From: Marinobacter qingdaonensis
Lineage (GTDB): Bacteria; Pseudomonadota; Gammaproteobacteria; Pseudomonadales; Oleiphilaceae
Length of the DNA: 64,000 nucleotides
Direction: 5' to 3'
Assembly (NCBI RefSeq): GCF_034555935.1
Contig: NZ_JAYDCJ010000003.1
Location: 2,852,001 to 2,916,000 of the forward strand
Within the stretch, counting starts at the first letter, position 1. Each line of letters opens with the position of its first letter. The position numbers and the translations under genes were made by a program. Below the pieces are notes generated by a model. That model did no database searches. It saw only the letters and a program-made list of their open reading frames with translations, and was not told the DNA's origin. Below are positions 19,252 to 28,862 of the stretch, piece by piece.

Positions 19252-19410
19252 TTAACCCGGCGCACCACCCTTCCCTGCTTTTTTCTGGTCCTCTCTCCGA
19301 AAGTCGTGGACTCTCTGATCCCGCACGACGAAGACCGCGACGCCGACGAAAAAGCCCAGGATCATCAGTACCGTTACAATTCCAGCGATCACTACCGCAT
19401 CCATATACAT
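19252..19410 (-). CDS. Small membrane protein resembling CcoM (cbb3 oxidase small subunit)
   Basis: A 52-residue gene. It starts MYMDAVVIAGIVTVLMILGF and carries one membrane helix (about residues 5-28, ending GVAVFVVR) and a short charged cytoplasmic tail. ATG 19410 has GGGAG 9 bases upstream. The D-x-VVIAG-VTV pattern recalls, from memory, CcoM, the small fourth subunit of Pseudomonas stutzeri cbb3 oxidase, though this protein has a longer tail. A perfect FNR/Anr-type palindrome lies 67-80 bases upstream of the start codon, consistent with expression at low oxygen. Family assignment is provisional. Confidence 0.68.
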   Translation of the reverse strand: MYMDAVVIAGIVTVLMILGFFVGVAVFVVRDQRVHDFRREDQKKAGKGGAPG

Positions 19411-19476
19411 GGTTCGGGTCTCCCATCCTTATTCGATTGATGGAGACAAGGCTACGTGGCGACGCACCGGCCGGTA

Positions 19477-19490
19477 TTGACCCACGTCAA
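19477..19490. promoter_or_regulatory. FNR/Anr/Dnr-type box
   Basis: TTGAC-CCAC-GTCAA is a perfect palindrome with the 5-4-5 spacing of FNR-family sites (consensus TTGAT-N4-ATCAA, with C/G at the fifth position tolerated in Anr and Dnr sites). It is positioned to act on the leftward small membrane gene and lies 182 bases before the rightward GGDEF-EAL gene. Confidence 0.55.
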
Positions 19491-19671
19491 GTGCAAGGCA
19501 TTCGGCGCAACGGGCTTGAGCCCGGCCACTGAGCACACCCTTTTTTCCTGTCATTATTTTTCTCTATTTTTCCTGTATTTGCAGGGCAATTGCCACAGAC
19601 TGCTGCTATAGTCGGAAAGTTAACGGCTCGACCTTTCTCCAAAACCAGATCGGGTGGCAGACGTTTACCTC

Positions 19672-22089
19672 ATGCCCAAATTGTCGACGCGACTTCAACG
19701 CTTTCGAAAAGGCTCGCCGCTGTCCTTCCGGCTGTTGGCCTGGATACTGCTGTTCAGTTCGGTGTTTACCCTGATTGCCTCGGGCATCCAGATCTATTCG
19801 GACTACCGCAAGGATCTGTCCCAGATCGACAATCGCATGAAGGTGGTGGAATCCGGCTACTCCTCCAGCCTGGCCCGCAGCCTGTGGGCCCTCGACCAGA
19901 AACTGCTGCAGACCCAGATGGAAGGCATCCTGAGCCTGCCGGACATTGTTCACCTGCGCCTGCGCATTGAGCCGGACTCGGAACTGGTCATGGGCGACAT
20001 CCCGCGCGGGGCCCAGATCCGCTCCCACAGCTTCAGCCTGGTGCACCAGGGCGATGAGATGTTCAAACTGGGTGAACTGACGGTCACCGCGGACCTGAAG
20101 CGGGTGTTCGAGGAAATGGAGCGCAAAGTGGGCATCATCCTGGCCACCCAGTTCCTGAAAACCTTCTTTGTATCCATCCTGATCATCTGGATATTCCAGC
20201 ACTTCGTGACTCGCCACCTCTCCACCATGGCGGATTATGCCCGGGACTTTTCGCTCGCCAACCTATCCCGACCGCTGGCCCTGGACCGACCGGACACCCC
20301 GACCAATCGGAGTGACGAACTCGGGCGGGTGTCCGACGCCATCAACCAGATGCGGCAGCGCCTGAACGACGACCTGGCCCGACAGGAGCGGGACGCCGCC
20401 GAAATCCGCAAGTTCTCCAAGGCCATCGAGCAAAGCCCGTCCTCGGTGCTGATCTGCGACCGCCAGTGGCGGGTGGAATTTGCCAACCACAAGTTCACCC
20501 AGCTCACCGGACACAGCGCCGATGCCATCCTTGGCAAACACCCCGGCGCCCTGAGTGACAACGACGTGGAGAATCGCGAGAGCCGACACCTGTGGCAGTC
20601 CATCCGGCTCCAGGTTCAGCGCGTGGGCGTCTGGCAAGGCGAGGTCAACAGCGTTCGCAAGAACGGCGAGCGATTCTGGGAGCAGTTGATCGTCACACCG
20701 ATCAAGGACGGCACCGGCGAAGCCACCGGTTACCTGATCCTCGGTGAAGACATCAGCATCCGCAAACGCTATGAACAGCAGCTGCTGCGGCAGGCCAACT
20801 ACGACATCCTGACCGGCCTGCCCAACCGCATGCTTGCTCTCGATCGCCTGAAGCTCGCCCTGGCCCAGGCCCGGCGGGAGAACAGCCTGGTCGGGGTCAT
20901 GTTCCTGGACCTGGACAACTTCAAGCACATCAACGACACCCTGGGCCACGACGCCGGCGATAACCTGTTGGTGGAAGCGGCCCGGCGAATTTCCAGCTGC
21001 CTGCGTGGCACCAGCACCGTGGCACGCCTTGGCGGCGACGAGTTCCTCGTTATCCTGCCCGGGCTGACGGACGCGGAAGCCTCGGTCCAGGTGGCCGAGC
21101 GGATCCTGCAAACCTTCTCCCCGCCCTATCTCCTGAACGGCCAGGAAGTGTTCGTCACCACCAGTATCGGTATTGCGGTCTTCCCGACCGACTCCGACAA
21201 CAGCGGTACTCTGTTGCAGCATGCCGATGCCGCCATGTACCAGGCCAAGCACAAGGGCAAGAGCGCCTACGCGCTGTTCGCACCGGAGATGACCGACGTC
21301 TCCCACGAGCGGTTGCAGATGGAGTCGCGGATGCGGCGGGCCCTGGAGCTCAAGGAATTCCAGCTGGACTTCCAGCCCATTGTCTACACCGATTCCGGCA
21401 ACCTGTGCTCCGTGGAGGCGCTGCTGCGCTGGAACAACCCCACCATGGGCATGGTCATGCCGGACCGCTTCATCCCCCTGGCGGAAGAGACCGGCCTGAT
21501 CATTCCGATCGGCGAGTGGGTGCTTGAGGAAGCCTGCAAAGCCGCGATGACCTGGAAACGGATTGCCGGACGGGACATTGGCATCTCGGTCAACGTGTCA
21601 CCCCGGCAGTTCCGGGACCCCAATTTCACCGACGCGGTCATGCGGGCCCTGGCCAACAGCGGTCTGGCGGCGGAGCAACTGGAATTGGAGATCACCGAGC
21701 GGCTGCTGCTGGACAACTCCATCGAAACCGCGGAGATACTGCGCCAGCTCGATCAGGCCGGCATCCGACTGTCGGTGGACGATTTCGGTACCGGCTACTC
21801 CGCCCTCAGCTACCTCAAGAGCTACCCGTTCGACACCCTGAAGATCGACAAATCCTTCGTTCAGGACGTCATGAAGGAACCCGAAGACGCCTCATTGGTG
21901 CGTGCGATCATCAACATGGCCCACAGCCTGGGCCTCCGGGTCATTGCCGAGGGGGTGGAAGACGAGCCGCAAACCCACTTCCTCAAGGAGGAAGGCTGCG
22001 ACTTCTGCCAGGGCTACTTCTACAGTCGCCCCCTGCCCGGCCTGGAGTTCGAGGACTGGCTCAGCACTAACCAGCGCGTACAGATCTAA
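19672..22089 (+). CDS. Membrane GGDEF-EAL protein with PAS domain (c-di-GMP turnover)
   Basis: 805 residues. Two membrane helices (about 20-42 and 155-175) flank a periplasmic sensor of about 110 residues. A HAMP-like linker, a PAS domain (about 245-365), a GGDEF domain (about 375-540) and an EAL domain (about 550-800) follow. GGDEF reads RLGGDEFLVI and is intact. The EAL motif reads SVEALLRW, with DDFGTGYSALSYL also intact, so both cyclase and phosphodiesterase activity are possible. The RxxD inhibitory site before GGDEF is absent (RGTS). ATG 19672 is taken; a GTG six codons earlier is possible, and neither has a clear ribosome site. Confidence 0.93.
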   Translation: MPKLSTRLQRFRKGSPLSFRLLAWILLFSSVFTLIASGIQIYSDYRKDLSQIDNRMKVVESGYSSSLARSLWALDQKLLQTQMEGILSLPDIVHLRLRIEPDSELVMGDIPRGAQIRSHSFSLVHQGDEMFKLGELTVTADLKRVFEEMERKVGIILATQFLKTFFVSILIIWIFQHFVTRHLSTMADYARDFSLANLSRPLALDRPDTPTNRSDELGRVSDAINQMRQRLNDDLARQERDAAEIRKFSKAIEQSPSSVLICDRQWRVEFANHKFTQLTGHSADAILGKHPGALSDNDVENRESRHLWQSIRLQVQRVGVWQGEVNSVRKNGERFWEQLIVTPIKDGTGEATGYLILGEDISIRKRYEQQLLRQANYDILTGLPNRMLALDRLKLALAQARRENSLVGVMFLDLDNFKHINDTLGHDAGDNLLVEAARRISSCLRGTSTVARLGGDEFLVILPGLTDAEASVQVAERILQTFSPPYLLNGQEVFVTTSIGIAVFPTDSDNSGTLLQHADAAMYQAKHKGKSAYALFAPEMTDVSHERLQMESRMRRALELKEFQLDFQPIVYTDSGNLCSVEALLRWNNPTMGMVMPDRFIPLAEETGLIIPIGEWVLEEACKAAMTWKRIAGRDIGISVNVSPRQFRDPNFTDAVMRALANSGLAAEQLELEITERLLLDNSIETAEILRQLDQAGIRLSVDDFGTGYSALSYLKSYPFDTLKIDKSFVQDVMKEPEDASLVRAIINMAHSLGLRVIAEGVEDEPQTHFLKEEGCDFCQGYFYSRPLPGLEFEDWLSTNQRVQI

Positions 22090-22110
22090 ACAGCAGGATC
22101 ATTGCACATC

Positions 22111-23316
22111 ATGGAAGACCAGCTACTTGTCGTGAATTGCGGCAGCTCATCCCTGAAACTGGCCGTGTTCGACCAGGGTCGGCGCAAACTGGTATCGGTG
22201 CTTGCTGAACGGCTGAACACCGACGAGGCCAGCGCGCGCATCAGTGGTACCGCCGAGACCATACCGCTGCCCGACAACGGCAGTTACGAGCGCGTTCTCG
22301 CTGCCCTGGTGGAGGCACTGAAAACCCGCGGCATCCTGTGCCGGGACCCGGTGGCTATCGGGCATCGCGTGGTGCACGGGGGCGAGACCTTCCGCGGCGC
22401 GGCCTTGATCGACGATCAGGTGGTGGCGGCCATAGACCATTGCGCCAGCCTGGCCCCCCTGCACAACCCGGTGAATCTGGCCGGCATTGCCGCGACCCGG
22501 GCGCTCTACCCGGAGGTGCCCCAGGTCGCGGTGTTCGACACCGCGTTTCATCAGACCCTGCCGCCCAAGGCGTTCCGCTATGCCCTGCCCGAGACTTACT
22601 ACCGGGACTGGGCAGTTCGACGCTACGGGTTTCACGGCACCAGCCATTACTTCATGGCCCAGGAGGCCGCCAGGCTGCTGGCGCGCACGCACGACACCAC
22701 CTCCATTATTTCCGCCCACCTGGGTAATGGCTGCAGCGTTGCCGCCATCCGAAACGGGCGCAGCGTCGATACCAGCATGGGCCTGACGCCCCTGGAAGGC
22801 CTGGTCATGGGCACCCGGAGCGGCGATGTCGACCCCAGCCTGTTCGACTACCTGGCCGGCAAGGGCCTGTCGGCAGCGGAGGTGCACAAGACCCTCAACA
22901 AGCAGAGCGGCTTGCTGGGGCTGTCCGGCGAGTCCAACGACATGCGCACCCTGTGCGATCTCGCGGAACAGGGTCACAGCGGGGCCGCCCTGGCCATTGA
23001 TGTCTTCTGCTTCCGGCTCGCCCGCTACCTTGGCGCCATGACGGCGTCGCTGACGGCACTGGATGCCCTGGTGTTTACCGGCGGCATTGGCGAAAACAGC
23101 GCCCGCGTGCGCCAGCAAACGGTTGAACACCTGTCGCTGCTGGGCATCACCCTGGATTCTGTGGCCAACGCCCGCAACGGCGCCGACACAGAGGGGCGGA
23201 TCAACGCGGCCGAGTCCCGCTACCCGGTTCTGGTCATTCCTACCAACGAAGAACGGGTGATTGCCGAGGAAGCCCTGCGACTGGCGCGTTCGACCCAATC
23301 CCCCTCAACCGACTAG
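22111..23316 (+). CDS. ackA: Acetate kinase
   Basis: Interconverts acetyl phosphate + ADP and acetate + ATP. 401 residues with the full family set: VVNCGSSSLKLAVF at the N-terminus, GHRVVHGGETFRGA, FDTAFHQTLP with the catalytic Asp, RYGFHGTSHYF, HLGNGCSVAAI and MGLTPLEGLVMGTRSGD. ATG 22111 has AGGA upstream at long spacing. It lies 21 bases after the GGDEF-EAL gene and 15 bases before pta, forming an ackA-pta unit for acetate overflow or assimilation. Confidence 0.97.
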   Translation: MEDQLLVVNCGSSSLKLAVFDQGRRKLVSVLAERLNTDEASARISGTAETIPLPDNGSYERVLAALVEALKTRGILCRDPVAIGHRVVHGGETFRGAALIDDQVVAAIDHCASLAPLHNPVNLAGIAATRALYPEVPQVAVFDTAFHQTLPPKAFRYALPETYYRDWAVRRYGFHGTSHYFMAQEAARLLARTHDTTSIISAHLGNGCSVAAIRNGRSVDTSMGLTPLEGLVMGTRSGDVDPSLFDYLAGKGLSAAEVHKTLNKQSGLLGLSGESNDMRTLCDLAEQGHSGAALAIDVFCFRLARYLGAMTASLTALDALVFTGGIGENSARVRQQTVEHLSLLGITLDSVANARNGADTEGRINAAESRYPVLVIPTNEERVIAEEALRLARSTQSPSTD

Positions 23317-23331
23317 TTTCAGGACCCCGAC

Positions 23332-25485
23332 ATGGCAAAAAGTCTGTACATCGCTCCCACGTCCATGGACTCAGGCCTGACCTCGGTTTGCCTGGGGCTG
23401 CTCCGAGCCCTGGAGCGGGTCGGAGTCAGCGTCGGCTTCTACAAGCCCTTCCACCAGGCGGTGCACCAGGGCGAGGCCCGACACAACGAGGGCAAGGATA
23501 CCTCGGTGGAGTTCGTGCGCGCCCGCAGTCACCTTCAGCCGCCCGACCCGATCTCCCTCAAGCAGGCCCAACGACTGCTGAATCGAGGCCAGTCCGATCT
23601 GCTCATGGAGAACATCGTGGGCGAGTTTCAGAAAGTGGCCCAGACGGTGGATGTCGTGGTGATCGAGGGCCTGGTCCCGGACCGCAGCGAGGCCTACATC
23701 GCGCGCCTGAACGTCGAAGTCGCCCGCAACCTGGGTTCGGAAGTGATTCTGGTCAGCGCGCCGGAGCATCGGGACGCCCCCGAACTGGACGAAGAACTCG
23801 ACTTTTCGGCACGCCTGTTCGCCGACCCGTCCGACCCGGACGTCATCGCCGTGATCCTCAACAAGGTCGGCGAGCCCGCGCAAGCCGGGCTGTCCCTGCA
23901 ACGGGCCGACGCACCGAGCCAGTCTCCACTGGATTACCGCAGTCGGTGCCGGGTCTTCAGCGAGCACCGCTTCCACTTGCTGGCGCAGATTCCCTGGCAA
24001 CCGGGACTGTTGGCGCCCCGGGTCTCGGACATCGCCCGGGAACTGGACATCGACGTGCTCAACGAGGGCCAGATGCACAGCCGCCGGATCCAGCACCTGT
24101 CGGTGTGCGCCCGGACCATCCCCAACATGGTCGACTCCCTGAAGCCGGGCACCCTGCTGGTAACCCCCGGTGATCGCGAGGACATCGTTGTCACCACCGC
24201 GGTCGCGGCGTTGAACGGCGTGCCCCTGGCGGGTCTCATGCTGACCGGCGGGCTGTTGCCGGATGACCGAGTGATCAAGCTGTGCCGACGGGCCCTGGAC
24301 ACGGGGCTGCCGGTTCTTGGCTCCCACGCCAATACCTACGAAACCGCCCACCGTTTGGCCAACCTGTCGTCGGCGATCCCGGCGGACGACCCCGAGCGCA
24401 TCGACAAGGCCATGGAAGCCGTCGCCACCCGCATCGACACGGACTGGCTGCAGGCGCATCTGAAGGTGTCCCGGCAGAGGCGGCTCTCCCCGCCGGCGTT
24501 TCGATACCAGTTGTCAGAGCGTGCCCGGGCCGCAAACAAGCGGATTGTTTTGCCGGAGGGCAGCGAACCACGCACCGTGCAGGCCGCGATCATCTGCCAT
24601 GAGCGGGGTCTGGCTCGTTGCGTGTTGATTGGCGAGCCCGCGGAAATCCGCCGGGTCGCGGAATCCCAGGGCATGCCCCTGCCCGAAGACATCGAGGTGA
24701 TCGAACCTGGCCGGGTCCGTCAGGACTACATCGCCCCCATGGTGGCGCTGCGCAAGCACAAGGGCCTGGCCCCGGACATGGCCGAAGCCATGCTCGAGGA
24801 CAACGTGGTCCTGGGCACCATGATGGTGGCTCAGGGCGAGGCCGACGGTTTGGTGTCTGGCGCGATACACACCACCGCCAACACCGTGCGGCCGGCGCTG
24901 CAGCTGATCAAGACCCACGATCATGCCCGGGTGGTGTCGTCGGTCTTTTTCATGCTGCTGCCGGAACAGGTGGTGGTTTACGGCGACTGCGCCATCAACC
25001 CCGACCCCGATGCCGAGGCCCTGGCGGACATCGCCATCCAGAGCGCACAGTCCGCGGAGGCATTCGGCATTGAGCCGGTCGTCGCCATGATCAGTTACAG
25101 CACCGGTGAGTCCGGGAGCGGCCAGGATGTCGACAAGGTTCGGGAGGCGACCCGGATCGCCCGGGAGCGTCGCCCGGACCTGCTGATCGATGGCCCGCTG
25201 CAGTACGACGCCGCGGCGATTGAGAGCGTGGGCAAGAGCAAAGCCCCGGACAGCAAGGTGGCAGGCCGGGCCACGGTTTTCGTGTTCCCGGATCTGAACA
25301 CCGGCAATACCACCTACAAGGCAGTCCAGCGCAGCGCCAACGTGGTCAGTATCGGACCCATGCTGCAGGGGTTGCGAAAGCCGGTAAACGACCTGTCCCG
25401 GGGGGCGTTGGTGGAGGACATTGTCTTCACCATTGCCCTGACCGCGGTCCAGGCCAGGCAGGCGGAAGGCACGGCACCGGAGTAA
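23332..25485 (+). CDS. pta: Phosphate acetyltransferase
   Basis: Transfers acetyl between CoA and phosphate, paired with AckA. The 717 residues match the long enterobacterial form. An N-terminal P-loop-like domain (about 1-220; start SLYIAPTSMDSGLTSVCLGL) is followed by a DRTGG domain (about 230-340) and the catalytic PTA_PTB domain (about 390-710; KRIVLPEGSEPRTVQAAI, SGAIHTTANTVRPALQ, and the C-terminal region VFVFPDLNTGNTTYKAVQ). ATG 23332 follows AGGA. It converges on der. Confidence 0.97.
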   Translation: MAKSLYIAPTSMDSGLTSVCLGLLRALERVGVSVGFYKPFHQAVHQGEARHNEGKDTSVEFVRARSHLQPPDPISLKQAQRLLNRGQSDLLMENIVGEFQKVAQTVDVVVIEGLVPDRSEAYIARLNVEVARNLGSEVILVSAPEHRDAPELDEELDFSARLFADPSDPDVIAVILNKVGEPAQAGLSLQRADAPSQSPLDYRSRCRVFSEHRFHLLAQIPWQPGLLAPRVSDIARELDIDVLNEGQMHSRRIQHLSVCARTIPNMVDSLKPGTLLVTPGDREDIVVTTAVAALNGVPLAGLMLTGGLLPDDRVIKLCRRALDTGLPVLGSHANTYETAHRLANLSSAIPADDPERIDKAMEAVATRIDTDWLQAHLKVSRQRRLSPPAFRYQLSERARAANKRIVLPEGSEPRTVQAAIICHERGLARCVLIGEPAEIRRVAESQGMPLPEDIEVIEPGRVRQDYIAPMVALRKHKGLAPDMAEAMLEDNVVLGTMMVAQGEADGLVSGAIHTTANTVRPALQLIKTHDHARVVSSVFFMLLPEQVVVYGDCAINPDPDAEALADIAIQSAQSAEAFGIEPVVAMISYSTGESGSGQDVDKVREATRIARERRPDLLIDGPLQYDAAAIESVGKSKAPDSKVAGRATVFVFPDLNTGNTTYKAVQRSANVVSIGPMLQGLRKPVNDLSRGALVEDIVFTIALTAVQARQAEGTAPE

Positions 25486-25512
25486 TCCGGCACCGTGTCC
25501 GAGGCGCCGGAA

Positions 25513-26934
25513 TCAGCGCTTGACGCTTTTCTGGCGGGGTTTCTTGATGCGCCGACCCTTCTTCAGGTCGTTGTCCTTTTTCACCTTCTGGCGCGGCGTC
25601 AGTCGGTCGACCTTGCCGGCAAACGGGTTTTCCCCGGACTTGAACTCGAACCGGATGGGCGAGCCCGTCACCTTCAGGACCTTGCGGAAGGTATTTTCCA
25701 GGTAACGCTTGTAGGCCCCGGGCAAGGCGTCGACCTGGTTACCGTGCACCACGATGACCGGCGGGTTTGAGCCGCCCTGGTGGGCAAAGCGCAGCTTGAT
25801 CCGGCGGCCATGAACCATCGGCGGTTGGTGCTGGGCCACGGCATCCTGAAGAATCGCGGTCAACCGGTTGGTGGGCCACTTGGCCATGGCCGACTCATAG
25901 CAGTCCTGGACCGAATCGTACATCACACCAACGCCGGATCCGTGCAGGGCAGAAATGTAGTGTTTGTCCGCATAGTCCAGGAAGTCCAGGCGGCGCTGGA
26001 CCTGTTCCTTGACCCGCGCTCGGTCGTCCGGGTCCATGCCGTCCCATTTGTTGACCGCGATCACCAATGACCGTCCGGCGTCCAGAACGAAGCCGATCAG
26101 GTGCAGATCCTGGTCCACCAGCCCTTCCCGGGCGTCGATGACCAGAATAACCACGTGGGCGTCATCGATCGCCTGCAGGGTCTTGATGATGGAAAACTTC
26201 TCGACCGTCTCCCGGACGTTTTTCCGGCGCCGCACCCCGGCGGTGTCGATCAGGGTGTACTCGTGGCCCTGACGCTCGTAAGGAATGTAGACACTGTCGC
26301 GGGTGGTGCCGGGCATGTCGTAGACCACCACCCGGTCCTCACCCAGCATCCGGTTCACCAGGGTCGACTTGCCCACATTGGGCCGGCCGACCACACCAAT
26401 CCGGATACCGGGGTAGCGATCGGCCCGGTCCGCCTCGTCCAGCTCCTCGGCAGACGGCAGCAGCAATTCGAGCATGGAGCGGATGCCGCGGTTGTGGGAG
26501 GCGGCAATCAGGAAGGTGGATTCAAATCCCAGGCTGTAGAAGTCGGCGGCGGCGATGTCAGGGTCCTGGCCATCGGTCTTGTTGACGACCAGATGCGCCT
26601 GCTTGCCGGAACGCCGCAGGTGGTTGGCGATGGTTTCGTCGCCGGCGGTCAGGCCCGCGCGACCATCCACCAGGAACAGGACGATGTCCGCTTCCTCCAC
26701 GGCCTGCAGCGACTGCCGCGCCATTTCGGCGTCCAGGCCCTGCTCGTCGCCGGTGAGCCCGCCGGTGTCGATGACGATGAAACGCTGGCCTTCGTAGTTG
26801 CCCTCACCGTACTTACGGTCGCGGGTCAGGCCAGGGAAATCGGCAACCAGGGCATCCCGGGACCGGGTCATCTGGTTGAACAGGGTGGACTTGCCGACGT
26901 TCGGCCTGCCGACCAAGGCAATAACTGGGGTCAT
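25513..26934 (-). CDS. der: Ribosome-associated GTPase Der (EngA)
   Basis: An essential tandem GTPase for 50S subunit maturation. 473 residues with two complete G domains: [14 protein letters not shown] and NKTD in the first, and [14 protein letters not shown] and NKWD in the second. A C-terminal KH-like domain (from about 360) and a basic tail follow. ATG 26934 gives the canonical [16 protein letters not shown] start. A strong terminator separates it from bamB upstream, so it probably has its own promoter or relies on readthrough. Confidence 0.97.
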   Translation of the reverse strand: MTPVIALVGRPNVGKSTLFNQMTRSRDALVADFPGLTRDRKYGEGNYEGQRFIVIDTGGLTGDEQGLDAEMARQSLQAVEEADIVLFLVDGRAGLTAGDETIANHLRRSGKQAHLVVNKTDGQDPDIAAADFYSLGFESTFLIAASHNRGIRSMLELLLPSAEELDEADRADRYPGIRIGVVGRPNVGKSTLVNRMLGEDRVVVYDMPGTTRDSVYIPYERQGHEYTLIDTAGVRRRKNVRETVEKFSIIKTLQAIDDAHVVILVIDAREGLVDQDLHLIGFVLDAGRSLVIAVNKWDGMDPDDRARVKEQVQRRLDFLDYADKHYISALHGSGVGVMYDSVQDCYESAMAKWPTNRLTAILQDAVAQHQPPMVHGRRIKLRFAHQGGSNPPVIVVHGNQVDALPGAYKRYLENTFRKVLKVTGSPIRFEFKSGENPFAGKVDRLTPRQKVKKDNDLKKGRRIKKPRQKSVKR

Positions 26935-26950
26935 AATAAATCGCTACGCA

Positions 26951-26984
26951 AAAAGGAAAACAGCCCAGTGCGTGCACCGGGCTG
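26951..26984 (-). terminator. Rho-independent terminator after bamB
   Basis: On the minus strand AGCCCGGTGC and GCACTGGGCT pair across an AC loop, with one G-T pair, followed by TTTTCCTTTTT. It sits between bamB and der. Confidence 0.85.
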
Positions 26985-26992
26985 GGAATGGT

Positions 26993-28165
26993 TCAGTCGA
27001 CCGGTCGGATTTTAAGCACCGCCATGTCGCCGCTGTTGCCATAAACCAGCAGGTTACCATCGCTCAGGCGCTGTGCCGGTACGCGTATACCCTCATCATC
27101 GAACTCGAGCTGGCCCTGCAGGCTGCCGTCCTCCCGGGACAGGATGTGCAGGTAGCCCTCGAAATCCGAGGTCACCAGGTAATCATCGACCACCATAGGC
27201 TGGGTCAGCTGTCGCCAGGCCAGGCGATCCTGGACCCAGAGTTCCCGCCGGTCGGAGCCGCGCAATGCCAGCAGATCACCATTGGCGGACGCCAGGTAGA
27301 TGTCGCCACCGCCCACCATCGGCGCGTGCAGACTGGACGCCTTGCGGCTCCAGATTTCCTGACCGGTGCGGATATCGACCAGGGCCAGTTTGCCCTGATA
27401 GCCCACCACCAGAATGGCGGAATCCAGCACCAGCGGCTGGCCGGTAATGTCCACCAGGCGCTCCAGTTCGGTGCGGCCCTGGGGCTCGCCCACCTCGTAC
27501 TGCCACAGCGGCTGACCCGCGTCGGCGCTCAGGGCAATGAGCTTGCCATTGGCGAAGGACGCGATAACGATGTCGCCGCCCACCAGCGGGGCCGCGGCGG
27601 CCCGAATCGACAACACCGGCACCACACTGTCGTACTGCCAGAGCTTTTCACCGGTATTGGCGTTGAATGACAGGACCCGGCCGTCGGTAGTCTGGGCCAC
27701 CACCAGTTGGCCATTGGACTGCGGCGTTGCCAGCACTTCCGTCGGCAGTGGCGCGCGCCAGAGCTCACGGCCATCTTCGCGGGACAAGGCCAGAAGATCA
27801 GCGTCCCGGGTAGTCAGGTACAGGCGCTCGGCGTCACCGCCAACACCGGCAAAGATCCGGTCGTCCAGCTTGGCACGCCACACCACCTTGCCGTTTTCCG
27901 CCCGAACGGCGTAGAGCACGCCGTCGGCGGAGGCCGCGTACAGCACTTCACCGGTGTTCAGAGGCGCCAGATAGAGGAAGTCCTCGTCGTGGCCGTCACC
28001 GACCGACATGCTCCAGACCTGCTCGAACTCCACCGAACTCTCGATTTCGGGCACCGGCGCCGGCTGTTCAAAGGTATCGGTTGTGCTGCAACCGGCCAGC
28101 GCCAGCATGGTCACCATGCCGGCGCCCAGGACGCCGCGCATCAACCCGTTGCGAGACCATCGCAT
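26993..28165 (-). CDS. bamB: Outer membrane assembly lipoprotein BamB
   Basis: A beta-propeller lipoprotein of the BAM complex that assists insertion of outer membrane proteins. 390 residues with the lipobox LALAGC at residues 21-26, then repeated PQQ-like propeller blades (for example VLYAASADGVLYAVRAENGK, GRELWRAPL, GEKLWQYD and GQPLWQYE). ATG 28165 shares a base with the yfgM stop (TGATG) and has GGAGG upstream. The yfgM-bamB-der order is standard in gammaproteobacteria. Confidence 0.96.
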   Translation of the reverse strand: MRWSRNGLMRGVLGAGMVTMLALAGCSTTDTFEQPAPVPEIESSVEFEQVWSMSVGDGHDEDFLYLAPLNTGEVLYAASADGVLYAVRAENGKVVWRAKLDDRIFAGVGGDAERLYLTTRDADLLALSREDGRELWRAPLPTEVLATPQSNGQLVVAQTTDGRVLSFNANTGEKLWQYDSVVPVLSIRAAAAPLVGGDIVIASFANGKLIALSADAGQPLWQYEVGEPQGRTELERLVDITGQPLVLDSAILVVGYQGKLALVDIRTGQEIWSRKASSLHAPMVGGGDIYLASANGDLLALRGSDRRELWVQDRLAWRQLTQPMVVDDYLVTSDFEGYLHILSREDGSLQGQLEFDDEGIRVPAQRLSDGNLLVYGNSGDMAVLKIRPVD

Positions 28166-28818
28166 CAGGCGTCCTCCCCGACACCGAGGTCAGACAGCTT
28201 CAGCTCCAGGATGCCGCTGCGGCCCTGCTGGCTTTGCGCCCGCGCTGCGAGGTACGCCTCGCGCGCGCCGGCTTCATCGCCCTTGGCCAGCAGGATATCG
28301 CCACGCAGCTCGGAGAAGATCGCGGCGAACGCATCGGCATCGGCCGCGCCGTCAAGGGTGGCCAGGGCATCGTCGTGCCGGCCGGCGTCAAACTGGGCCC
28401 GGGCCAGACGGCTTCGCACCACCAGCTTCAGAGCCTGTTGATCGCCGCTCTTATCCAGCGCCCATTGCAGGGATTCGATGGCGCCCTTGGCATCACCGTC
28501 CATCAGCTGCTGCCGCGCCAGAATCAGGTTGCCATAAACCGCGTAGGCGCTGTCGCTGTAGTCTTCGCGCAGGGTTTCGGCGACGAAGGCCACGGTCTCA
28601 GCGCTAGTCTCATCACCCTGGGCACTGAAGGCATTGAGCAGGTTGGCAAACTGGTTAGCGGCCTCGGTACGCTGCTGCGCCTGGTGGTTTTGCCAGGCCT
28701 GCCAGCCAAAGACGATGGCCAGGGCGGCACCGATACCGATCAACAGCGAACTGCCGTTCTTTTTCCACCAGTCCTTGATCGCCTGGACCTGTTCTTCTTC
28801 GGTGCGCATTTCAGCCAT
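28165..28818 (-). CDS. yfgM: YfgM family membrane-anchored TPR protein
   Basis: An inner-membrane protein with a large periplasmic domain that associates with SecYEG and periplasmic chaperones in E. coli. 217 residues: a short cytoplasmic N-terminus (EEEQVQAIKDWWKKNG), one membrane helix (about 24-42) and a TPR-like helical periplasmic domain with GNLILARQQLMDGDAKGAIE and GDILLAKGDEAGAREAY repeats. ATG 28818 has AGGAG upstream. It is coupled to bamB by a one-base overlap. Confidence 0.93.
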   Translation of the reverse strand: MAEMRTEEEQVQAIKDWWKKNGSSLLIGIGAALAIVFGWQAWQNHQAQQRTEAANQFANLLNAFSAQGDETSAETVAFVAETLREDYSDSAYAVYGNLILARQQLMDGDAKGAIESLQWALDKSGDQQALKLVVRSRLARAQFDAGRHDDALATLDGAADADAFAAIFSELRGDILLAKGDEAGAREAYLAARAQSQQGRSGILELKLSDLGVGEDA

Positions 28819-28862
28819 GGTGACTCCTGTAGTCGAATTCGTTGCTTTTGTTAAATCGGGGT

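Noticed and set aside
19169..19426. An 85-codon minus-strand frame over the small membrane gene and tRNA-Glu
   Set aside because: It runs into the tRNA gene and is Arg-rich without structure. A different frame on the same strand gives the convincing 52-residue membrane protein.
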